DNA from: Saccharina japonica
Taxonomy: Eukaryota > Sar > Phaeophyceae > Laminariales > Laminariaceae
Reading direction: 5' to 3'
Length of the DNA: 64,000 nt
NCBI GenBank assembly: GCA_008828725.1
Contig: MEHQ01001245.1
Location: 17,149-81,148, forward strand
The notes beneath the pieces are model-generated. The model saw only the letters and a list, made by a program, of their open reading frames with translations, ran no database searches and was not told where the DNA came from. Positions 46,947-57,300 of the stretch are shown in pieces. The position numbers and the translations under genes are program-made. Numbering within the stretch: the first letter of the stretch is position 1; each line of letters starts with the position of its first letter.

Positions 46947-47765
46947 CGGTCGCCCCGGTGGGCTAGCAGGTAACCACGAAGCCTGTAGCGTCGAAATCGC
47001 GAGTTCGAGCCCCGCCGAGTGCATGCTCGTAGAGACTTTTTCTTGCAAAACATTTCTTGAAAAGCGGAAAGCGCGAGAGCTAGGGCTGTGAGTTGGCTGG
47101 AGTTCCCGGCTAGTTATTAGTTGGCTGGCTTGCCGCTAACTGACTTAGTTGACTAGTTGGCTGCCCCCCCCGGCCGAGGGGGCCCCGCTGGAGGCGCCCG
47201 GAGGGCCCGCCGAAGGCGCCTCGGGAGGATCCCGCTGAAGGCGCCGCCGGAGGAAAAAAATACGCTATTTGGCTTCATTTTACACCAAAAAAGCGTGATA
47301 AATGGGCCAAGTTTATCTATCACGAAACATATATATATATTTCTAAACTTCGTCTCAGTTTGTCGGATATTAAAGAGATGCACCAGAAACAAATACCCGT
47401 ATAGCTCAGCAGGTAATACCCTCACACAAGGAAACCCAAGAAACAAAAATAGTTGGATATTTGGCACCGCCGCAACTAACTTTTAAAAACTAGCCAGCTA
47501 ATAACTAGCTGGCAACTATTAGTCAGCCAACTCACAGCCCTAGCGAGAGCCTGAGTTAGCAAAACTCGATGAAAATCGACGAGCGTTGGGAAGGCTGAAC
47601 CCTCTGTGCGATAAAAATCAAGGCAAGTGCCGTAGTGGGGGAGGAGGGAGAGGAGCCTACTTTGTGACCACGGATCTGAGTTACGACTATTAATAGGGAG
47701 GGAAGACGGAAGTGCGAAGATAATAAATGGGATGGGAAAAAAGCAAAAAAGCAAAAAAAAAAAAA
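46947..47765 (+). mobile_element. tRNA-derived SINE split by a hAT-type MITE
   Basis: Head and early body at 46,947-47,080 continue after the MITE at 47,543-47,765, ending in an A-rich tail. Removing the MITE and one 8-bp duplication restores a normal SINE. Confidence 0.85.
47081..47542. mobile_element. hAT-type MITE, complete (462 bp)
   Basis: Terminal inverted repeats TAGGGCTGTGAGTTGGCTG and its complement. Identical 8-bp duplications GCGAGAGC at 47,073-47,080 and 47,543-47,550 lie inside a SINE. Subterminal 'ctagttattag..ggctgg' is also inverted. TAGGG start and 8-bp duplication fit hAT. The interior has a GC-rich palindromic block (about 47,165-47,255) and no ORF. Confidence 0.9.
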
Positions 47766-48134
47766 CTGGTACCTGGTACATACAGCGGTATCTGGTTTAC
47801 GTGTGGTCTCTCGTCTTTTGTGGTCTGCGTCTCATACGAAAAAAAGGGAAATGCGTTTTTTGGTCATAAGCTTCCATAAGAAACTACACTTGACTACGAT
47901 ACTTCAAAAATTAAGTCACAAACAGACGAGTCACAAAGGGTCCATCTATGGACCTAAAATACAATCCCATAAGAACCGGCCTTACACGATCTACACTGTG
48001 TCCAAATTCCAGGTCCAAATTCGTACAATTGGTCGGGGCATGGCCAATCTGTTATAAAACATTACTACTCTTGTAGTTTAGCTGGCCCAGCTCGTAGTTC
48101 TGAGTAGTTGCAGACCACACGTTTATGCTAACTA
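47766..48134. other. Unassigned sequence with one inverted dispersed segment
   Basis: Contains the segment shared in reverse with about 31,640-31,690. No gene is supported. Confidence 0.4.
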
Positions 48135-48943
48135 CTATGTACGTGGCTGCAAGCTGTGGCACAGAGGCACCACGCAGCAAGTCTGTCCAAAAACTACGTA
48201 TTCACGGCATTGAGCTATGATACGTGGTCTGCACCATGTAAACAACAAGCGGACAAGCGGTGCTGGTCGCCCACGGAGCACGAAATTGTTGGGTCCGTGG
48301 TCCGCGGGGTTACTCACTGTGATGTTATGTGACATGTCTCAATAAAAGCAAGGGTTCCCACGAAGTTTTGGAGAGTGCATACAGTACAGGACACCTAATA
48401 AGAAACAGGCTAATAAGAAAGCCAGGCTGACATTTCCCCAAAAATAAGAAAGACGCGAGGCTGGGCCCCCGCTGCAAAATAAGAAAGGCCTATTACCCCC
48501 CTGGGGCGAATCCCCGACGCCTTCGAGACACCCTGCTGCCTGCCCCTGGTGGTTTCGAGTAACGTGTTTCAGGTTTTCAGCGAACTTATTTGTTTAATTT
48601 TGGTCCGTTACAGGAGTGTGTACGTACTTGTAGATTCTTGTTTTTTTTAAGCATTTTTCACATCAATATTGTTTTTTGCTGTTTCATATTTTTATATTTT
48701 CCATTTGTTTTCACTCCACAAAACGTTTTGTTTTCGACGCGGACACCCGAAAAGCGCGTACTGGGTGGGTATATGTTTTTAAACATGCCCGCAGAGAGGA
48801 GAGGGGGGAGAGAGGCGAAGAGAAGCCTGTAGTACTGTAGCAGACCCAGGACACACATCTTGCGGCCCTCAGTTTGCCAATGGCGTTCACGGCCAGACTC
48901 AAATCTCTCTCCACATTGGGTGGATTAAGACACAGGGGGAGCC

Positions 48944-49264
48944 TTGAATGCGCAGCAGTTCGACGAGCTAAAGATCGCCGCGCGCGAAGGCGGTGTTTCT
49001 GCAGGAACATTTTTCAACCTTGACACGCTGTGGGGGCTACGGTGTGACGGCTCCCTCAACGAAGAGGAGTACAACAGCGAGCTCGGGGAGCTTCTTCGTT
49101 TAATTCGACCATTGCGATCGGACGCGAGTGACTCGACAACTGCACCGCAGCCTTCGGCGAGTCCCACACCGTCGAAAGTGGGCAGAGCCCAAGAACATGC
49201 GACTACTGCAACCGATGGGTTGCAAAAACGTTCAAGGCCGCCATCACAGGCGGTTCTGGCGTGA
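48944..49264 (+). CDS. Hypothetical ORF inside the 28-bp-TIR element (106 aa)
   Basis: Reads MNAQQFDELKIAAREGGVSA.. and contains an acidic helix-like segment (..NEEEYNSELGELLRLIRPL..) followed by a Ser/Thr/Pro/Ala-rich tail. Codon use looks coding. It ends at 49,262-49,264, where the frame is probably broken, since coding-like sequence in other frames continues. No family recognised. Confidence 0.4.
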   Translation: MNAQQFDELKIAAREGGVSAGTFFNLDTLWGLRCDGSLNEEEYNSELGELLRLIRPLRSDASDSTTAPQPSASPTPSKVGRAQEHATTATDGLQKRSRPPSQAVLA

Positions 49265-49639
49265 AGCCCACGGAGCAACCCACCCTTTTTGTCGACAATC
49301 TGCACGGGCAGACGACATAAGAGTTGGAGAAAAAAACTCAAGGAGGGATGCAACACTCTGCTTTGACTGCTGCCATCAGGGTGCACGGATGAGGTGCAGC
49401 TGGTCGATGCAGGATACGGGCGGCTGGTCAAGTTGGGTGTGAGGAAGGCTCTCGAGGCAAAATTGGAGAAGGGTGACTAAGTGGAAACGTGGGACACCAA
49501 CAAGCTGTCTGCCTCTGACCGTAGGGTCTTGCTGACGCACTGGGTGGGTGAGGACGTCCAAAAAGTTGATTCGGACCAGCTGTAACGTAGACGCTTGTTT
49601 GAACAGACTGGACTTGCGATGACAGCAAGACGGTACCGA

Positions 49640-50200
49640 CGATAACCTCATCAACCTCGAAGGCCTGGACGGGCCGTACACGTCTATCGGCGCCGATGAC
49701 GGCAAGGAACTCCCGGATGACATGCAGCCCTTTACTCCAGCGGACGAAGACCACCCTGAAGGGTCGAGCGGCGAGGATGGCGAGGACGAAACGAAGGGTG
49801 ACAACACCGGGCGACTTTGTGGGTCGCACGACGTAGCTATGCTTGACCATGATGATGATCTCGACGCTGATGCCACAACACTACCCCTGGAATGCCCACC
49901 GGGTTATGCCTTTGTCCGCTCACCTCCTCCGGCCCTCGATGCATCACTCGTGAAACGGCACATCATGCTGTGCCGGGTGTTGGGATGAGTGAAGGGTTTC
50001 ACCACACGACGTGCACAGGCACGGACGACGTGCACAGGCACGGACGCGCCAAGATTACAACTATAGGGTATTGATCAAGCCAACCGGCACGACGCTCTGT
50101 ATGAGGCTTCCACTCGAAAAGTACACTGCTATGGGCGAGGCCGCAACATAAGCTTCGTGGGTGCTACTGGGTGAGGCTACTTCGTTTTCGTGAATGCTTC
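49640..50200 (+). pseudogene. Frameshifted coding remnant inside the 28-bp-TIR element
   Basis: A frame rich in Asp/Glu (..GEDGEDETKGDN..) reaches LPLECPPGYAFVRSPPPALD and LVKRHIMLCRVLG. In a shifted frame YNYRVLIKPTGTTL and MRLPLEKYTAMGEAAT..SWVLLGE follow. The second part resembles small beta-rich domains ending in L.LE.Y..GxWVLL in protist mobile-element proteins; that is an impression, not a search result. Stops separate the parts. Confidence 0.35.
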
Positions 50201-51520
50201 CACGTGAGCTACTGCCGCCATCGCAGGGAGTGCGCACCAAGGACATCGACCGGGGCGGTCGCACTGGGCATGGCGAGGAGGACAATGATGAGGGGGAGAA
50301 TGACAACGATGAAGGGAGACAGGAAGGGAGAGGAAGGGGGGGACTTGGTTACAGTGCAGAAAGCGGTTTCAAAGAGAACAGCAGCAGCAGTGGCAGTGAA
50401 AAAGAGGAAGGGACAGGCGCGGATAAAAAGGGGCAGGGGAGGGACGACGAGGAAGGAGGAAGGAATCGGGTGTGCGCGGTGTAGATGTCGAAACAGCGAT
50501 AGTGATCTCGTAGAGGGAAGCTTTCCGAAAACGAGGAAGAGGGTGCGGGGAATATATTTATGACGACCTCACCGGGACTAATGATTCACGCAAGGGGAAG
50601 AGACGAAAATTTAAACGTTCCAACTCCGTTGCCGAGCACCTTTCCTCGGCGTCAGTGCCCCCCAGTAAAGGTACGTACACGCCGAAGAGTTCGGACGCCG
50701 AACGTGTGCATGCGCACTCAGTGAGGGGCGTACGGTCAATGGCGGTATTAATATGAGGTACGAGTATACGAAATTAAAAACCAGCTGGATGTTCGATTTC
50801 TGCCCGGCAAAATAAGAAAGAGGCTCAATAAGAAAGAGGCTCAGAAAATGACAAAAATAGAAAATCCAGGCTGAGCCCAGATTCCTGTTTCTTATTAGGT
50901 GTCCTGTACTGCTGTATATCCTTTGATGGATGCTCGAAAACCTCTCGCGCGCATTGGGGATTCGGTGTATAATACTGCTGCTGTATAACTTCATGATCAG
51001 ATGTGAATCACGGGTCTATACCTCAGAAGCGAGCAAACTTGATCCATGAATCGACGAGTTCGCCCTCTAGAAAACCCTATGGTTGTTTGGGTGGGGCGAT
51101 GCGTCGTGCGCGCGTGGAAACGCCGACAAGGGCTACCCAGAGGGAACACGAAGGCTGGATGGAAAACTAGACAAACGCAAGAGAAGGAAACATGAAAAAA
51201 AGAAGAGGAAGGATCAGGACCCACTGATCACTGACCCGTGGTACTCTAAAATCACTCTAAAAAACAAGGACTCTAGCTGCCCGAATGACAAAATAATTAA
51301 ATAGCAAGCTCACACGGAGAAGAGGTAGAGAAGGGCCGTAGAACAAGTTGGACACGTTGAGCTGAAGGCGACCACGAGCAGCGATGTTGTCCTGTCGAAC
51401 GCCGCCAAATGTTACGATGATGCCATGCCGAGAGAGGAAGGCTTCAGGTATCTACTTAAGTTGACCACGACCACGACTATTTCCCGCTATAAATACCCCG
51501 CCAATACTGACGTATAGTGC

Positions 51521-52190
51521 CTGGTATCACTATAGCGGTACCCTATATATACCCCCCGTACGATATGATATCTCCATAGTACTTAGTCATGTTTTTTTTT
51601 GCCGGAATGTGATAAATATATCGTATAGTATCACATCGCTATATATAGGGCTTCCAGCCATATAGGCCTATATAGCTATTAGCTATATGATATTTGGTAT
51701 ATGATACCTGGCATATAGGACCGCTATCAAGTAATATATAGGCCTATATAAGGTGATATAAGTTGATATATTGGCCTATATACTCTTATACAAGTTGATA
51801 TATCGGCCAATAATATCAGGTGAATTACGTCATATAAGCCACCCCGATACACACGATGTGCGTATATCACAATTTGCTCTATTGAAGATGTATCTGTATC
51901 TTTCGGATGGTATATCTTTGGTGGAACATATCGCTGTACGTATGATACTGCTGTACGCATGAGTAGGTCTGAAAGACTAGAACGCCGAAAACCTCATTTT
52001 CCTACTCTCTAACCGGCACCTGTGGTAGTGCGGCCCACCACGGCTGGCTGTGTTCTTGTCTTGGAATTGGTGAGAACTATTCACACATTGTCCGGTAAGA
52101 TCTTCCAGGGGTCGGGCTGTTCGTTGTTTGCGTTTGCGTTTGCGGGCTAGGAAGCACTTCCTAGTGGGATCAAGGTACGCGCGTAGACCC
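51521..52190. other. AT-rich, TATA-palindrome-rich spacer
   Basis: 51,540-51,960 is dominated by ATATAGG/CCTATAT and TATAGCTATA palindromes. No gene is supported. Confidence 0.5.
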
Positions 52191-52240
52191 AACCCAACCC
52201 CCAACCCTAACCCTAACCCTAACCCTAACCCTGACCCAAA
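52190..52240. repeat. Interstitial telomere-like tract (CCCTAA)n
   Basis: Five consecutive near-perfect CCCTAA units at about 52,203-52,232, flanked on both sides by degenerate forms (acccaacccaacccc, cctgacccaaaaccggacccaaaacgggcc). The unit is the TTAGGG telomere repeat. Confidence 0.8.
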
Positions 52241-54317
52241 ACCGGACCCAAAACGGGCCCGAAACGGGCGAGAAACGCGGCTGCACCGCTTTCGACGTTT
52301 TTTTTGTTGTTCCGAACCTGCGGACCACGATATACCTCCATACATCATTAGTGACTGTAAAATTCCCGGAAATATCCTGCCGGATGAAAAGTAAATATTA
52401 CTGGGAGAATTGGTGCTGTAGTAGCAGTTAATATGGAACAGGTTCGGCACGTGCTTCTCGTAGCGAAAGTGGGGGCTGGAGGTAGCTATAAAATAGTGGC
52501 AGGTGTTTCTCTTTGTCACAGGATAAAGTGCATTTTCTCGCGTTTTAGGAGTGTTGCTCGTCCCTCCAGTTTATGTTGTTTAGTATAACTCGCTGTAATT
52601 TGTCTTGTTTTTGTCTCTTACATTTTCGTTTTGGGTATTCCGGTTGTAGTCGGTGGGACCTCGTGACCTATGACATGGATCGGAGGGATCGCTTTATGGG
52701 CGCGAAAATTGGGTGCGAGGGAAAATATTATTAAATAAAAACATGAACCTGGGACGTGGTACTTTGTTTACCGGCAGTGATGCACACAATCCTGTGGACC
52801 ATGGTGGGTCATCGCCATATACTACGGTTGTTGTCTGCATTGCACCACACCACTACATGTATGTACTTAAACTTCGCAGAGAAGGGGTTGCTGTATCAGC
52901 ATTCATGCACACTGTGTAGTACGTAACAGGCACAGATCGCCAAGGTGCGGTACCAGCGTGAAACAGGTCCCAACCACGACCGACCAAGTCTGATGATGTG
53001 ACACGGTGATGCGTGTATGTATGTACAAGGAGAAACATTCGCCGTCGACCCAAGACACCGACGAAGCTAACGAAGGAGGACGAAACTTCACAACACGCAA
53101 ACGAAACTTCAGTGCTGGAAAAAAAGAAATAGCACAGCAGTAGCAGTGGATCTTGACTAAAGGGGAGGCTTGTGAGGACATTCTGGAACAGAACGACAAA
53201 CAAGCTGTGTTTTGTTGAGACGGAAGAATTTAGGGGTTGAAATATTATATTATTGATGAGAGAGAATATACCCCTGAGGAGGTCAGGTACTATTCGAAAC
53301 GAAACGTTTACAAGCTTGAGCAGATCAAGCGTTCATAATTCCCAAGGTGATTGGTAGGAGTCCAAGAGGTGGACATGTCAAACACCATGAGAGGATTGCT
53401 CATGGAATCAGTATTCGCAAGTTCACGAAGTACAGCCATCTCAAGCCGGACCCGTACGACTGTAGCTGATCAGTGAACTACGTAATCAAGAGCAAAAACG
53501 TTCCTGGTGATTGAAGGTCAATCAACCAGACCTTTTCCGTAGTTTCTGTCTTCTCTGTTCGTTCGCGCCGTTCTGCGATGATTCTGTACTTCGGCGGGGG
53601 GGTCGGGACATCAATCGGTGAGAGTGTCTTTACAACGTTTCGATTGTCGTGAATTACGCATGGCGCATGGCAACCCTAACGGCTTCTCCACCGCCTCCAC
53701 CGCCGTACTGTGGGTAAGCGAGGCTCGTATTGGGGGGAGTCTGATGGCTAGACACTGCTGTACGCAGCAAGGAGATACACGTGAAGCGTTGGTAGGAGGA
53801 CAAGGTAATGATGAATGTAGTAAGGAATGGCCCACTAAGTTCAAGTACTTAGTAATACACAAATTGAAATGTTCGGTGGCACGATATATATTACATATAT
53901 ATATACCACGGGCAATGTGGTCCTCACCCGTAATATAGGCATACCTACTATGAATACTACTACTGCTGTATGTACAGTATTAATAGTAGTATTAATAGGA
54001 TGGTATGACGCGAATATTGCTACTACGACAGAGTATACATACTGTAGTAAGAACGGACTCGTATTCGTCGCGTGTGATACGATGGATGTGGATAGAAGGA
54101 TGGCGGAATGCGCTGAATCCACGACATATACGGGGAAGAGACGCACACGAGCAGGGGTATATCTGTGAGGTGTATTCGATCATACATGCTGTCTCAGATA
54201 CTCTGCTATTCATAGCTGCGTGAATGAGTCATGCCATGTGAAGCGGACCTTTTGGAATTCGATGAATATGTTGCGGACATATATATATGTATACGCGTAT
54301 TCGAATAAATAACTATT
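52241..54317. other. Unassigned sequence left of the LINE
   Basis: No complete gene. 53,342-53,473 holds an exon-like frame (separate entry). 53,860-54,310 is AT-rich with ATATAT tracts. Confidence 0.35.
53342..53473 (+). other. Exon-like ORF, unidentified
   Basis: Plus frame of about 43 codons: IPKVIGRSPRGGHVKHHERI then ..AHGISIRKFTKYSHLKPDPYDCS and TGA at 53,470-53,472. A related-looking frame just upstream (..EYTPEEVRYYSKRNVYKLEQ..) is out of phase. It looks like conserved coding sequence, but I cannot name it. Confidence 0.3.
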
Positions 54318-54325
54318 AACATGAG

Positions 54326-57300
54326 ACCTCCTCCCCTTTGGCCTGCCCCGACCTAGGGGTGGGCCGGAGTCCGTCTGGACCTACGACGGTCCACGGATGG
54401 CCACACGAGCACGAGCCACGGTAGAGAGGAACCCCGTGCGGTCTGGTAGGTAAACTACTGACTGCGCGGGGTGGTGGCGATGGTTTTTATTTTCAACCCC
54501 GATGCCGAGGAGTTCATTCCAAAAGCAGAGGGGGAACATCGCCACAGCGGAGAGCGCAATGCGTGCAGCTTGGGGAGAGGAAAGGCTGGGCATCGCGTGG
54601 GTAAGCAAACACCCCGACAGCGAGGACGCGAGTGTCGGGGTTGGGATGGGCTGGGACGGCTGAACCCAGCCATTGGAAACGAAGGCATGCACCGGGCTAG
54701 AAAACAGAGAGCCTACATCACGATAAAAGGAAAAATACAGAGAAAAAGACAAAAAAGGAGGAGGGGTCGGACCGCGCGTCGGCTAGCAAAGTTTGCAGCA
54801 CGCGTGGCCCGAGCGAGACAGCAGGATGCACGTTTAGTGGTAGCTACCTACAATGTGCGGACCCTGGCTGTAAAAGGGAGAAACGGGTATGGGCGTGCCG
54901 AGTGCGTGCTGGCGAAGGCCAGACAAATTGGCTGTGACTTCATCGGTCTGCAGGAAACAAGGAGACCTGGGAAAACTGACTTCTCTGCAGCAGGATACCG
55001 GGTCTTCTGCTCTGGCCAAGATGACACGGAAGGCAGGCAAGGATTATACGGGGTTGGTCTGGCAGTGAAGGAAACGATATGCCGTAAGTCTGTTTATACT
55101 CACCAGTTGATTGATGAACGCCTCATGTCTATGCGCTTCGAGTTGACTGGTGAAAGCGTTGCTGTTAACCTAATAGTTGCCTATGCCCCAACGGAAGCCA
55201 GCCTTAACACACAGCTGAAAGAGGATTTCTGGAAGAGGTTGGGACATATGGTCGAACAGATTCCAACGAAGGAATGTTTGTTTGTACTGGTAGACGCAAA
55301 CGCACGGACTGGAAAGAGAATGGATGGGTGTGGAGACGGTAGGGTACTTGGAGCATACGGACGTGATGAGCTCAACAGTAACGGTAAACGCTTGCTGGCA
55401 TTCGCTTCAGACAACAAGCTCGCTCTGACGAACACGTTTTTCAGCACACGTAAGGGTGGAATATCCCATACGTTCAATGGTATTAGCAGCCGCAACGACC
55501 AAAAGCGGATTGACTATATCTTGACTCGCCAAGCACACCGATCTCGCGTATGTGATGTGAAGGTCCACCCTCAGCCTCCGCCCCCAGCCAGGGCGGATTC
55601 AGACCATAATATCGTATACGCGATGGTCCGCATCAGCGGTCGTTTTGCACCTAACCGACACGTGCGAACGAAAAACGAAATCCGGCCCTTCGATCGACAA
55701 AAGTTTAGGTCTGACGGAGATTGCAGGCGGCGAGTAATGACGCGGATCCTCTCCAAGCTTCCTTTCCTACCCCCGCAACCGAACAGCATATCTGAAATGG
55801 CCGAATCATTTGCCGACATAATTCTTGATGCAGTAGCGAAAGAAGTACCACCCCCGCCACGTCGCACACACAAACTCGGGTGGTGCGAGAACGCTCAAAC
55901 CGCAGCCGCCTTCAAAATAGCATGGGATGCGAGGGATGACGCCCGACGATCCATGCGTATTCAGAAGGACAAAACTGCGTGGAAGACGCTGAGGACGGCG
56001 TGCGCGAATCTGCGAGGGGTGATTGACGCAGGATTACATGCCTACTTCGAAGAGTATCTCGCTGAAACAGAGAGACTCCTGGCTGCCAACGATCAACGGG
56101 GCTTCTACAAGCACCTGAAGGGCACGGTGGGGTTGGACGGTCGAAAAGCGAGAAGCGAACAGTTCATCATGGACGAGGATGGCACGCTACTAAGGGACAA
56201 GGTGCGCATTCTTGAACGTTGGGCGGGGTTTTTCGGCACTCTTTTGACCGCGAAATCGCCTAATCTTGACCCAACCATCAGCGCCCTATTTCCACAGCTA
56301 CCGTTGGCACCATCGCTTGGAGATGAACCGACCATGGATGACATGACCGCGGTAGTCCGGGGTATGCCAAACTGGAAAGCGGTCGGACCAGATTCCCTTC
56401 CGGCCGAGTTGCTGAAACTGGACCACCCCGAATTCATCCGGTACCTACACAACTTGCTTGTCAATGTGTGGAGAACGGGTGACGTCCCCCAGCAATGGAA
56501 AGATGCGACCATTAAGGTCCTTCATAAAAAGAAGGATCGATCCGATTGCAACAACTACCGAGGGATTTCGCTTGTTGCCCATTCAGGCAAAGTATTGCTG
56601 AAAATGGTCGCGTCACGTCTCAGCAATTACTGCGAGGCCGAAGGGATACTCCCCGAGGAACAGTGCGGCTTTCGCCCAGCACGATCAACAGTCGACATGC
56701 TATTCGTCGTGCGTCGACTGCAAGAACTCGGACGAGCCAAACAAATCCCGCTGTATATGTGCTTCATTGACCTTCAGAAGGCTTATGACTCCGTCGACCG
56801 AGAGTTGTTGTGGGTGGTGCTCGCACGCTTCGGCATACCAGAGAAGATGTTGACGGTTATCCGCCAATTCCACGAAGGCATGCGAGCTCGCGTGCGTACG
56901 GATGACGGTGAGCACTCTGAATGGTTCGATGTCACTCAGGGACTGCGGCAAGGATGTGTGCTGTCACCGCTTTTGTTCAATGTCTTCTTCGCTGCTGTGA
57001 TACACGCCGTACTGATACGCTTCAGTGAGGACCCAGACATCTTGAGGGACCTGGTTCACCTCGAGGAGGACCTCGGGGCGGACGGAGTGAGGGAGGACCC
57101 ACTAGCACGTGTACGGAGAGCAATATGGGGTATGCTGTACGACGACGATGCAGGCGTTGTGTCTAAATCGGCGGAAGGGCTTGCGAAGATGATGACCGTT
57201 ATTGTGACCGTTTTCGAAGCAGCTGGTCTCACCGTATCCGAAAAGAAAACGGAGACTATGCTACTGCGGACACCAAACCAGGCACTCCGGACCTCACCGC

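Larger units (their letters stand above)
48382..50911. mobile_element. 2.53-kb element with 28-bp terminal inverted repeats, superfamily undetermined
   Basis: Ends are CAGTACAGGACACCTAATAA.. and its complement, perfect over 28 bp. Just inside the ends are repeated AATAAGAAAG motifs (four on the left, at least two on the right). Copy 1 of R1 lacks this insertion. I cannot define the target duplication, partly because GTAC at the edges is palindromic. The interior carries broken ORFs and no transposase I can name. Confidence 0.75.
48135..51520. repeat. Dispersed repeat R1, copy 2, interrupted
   Basis: 48,135-48,381 and 50,912-51,520 align with 5,860-6,760. The interruption is the element at 48,382-50,911. 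Confidence 0.75.

Noticed and set aside
52190..52240. Chromosome end
   Set aside because: Only about five telomere units, with unique and repeat sequence on both sides.
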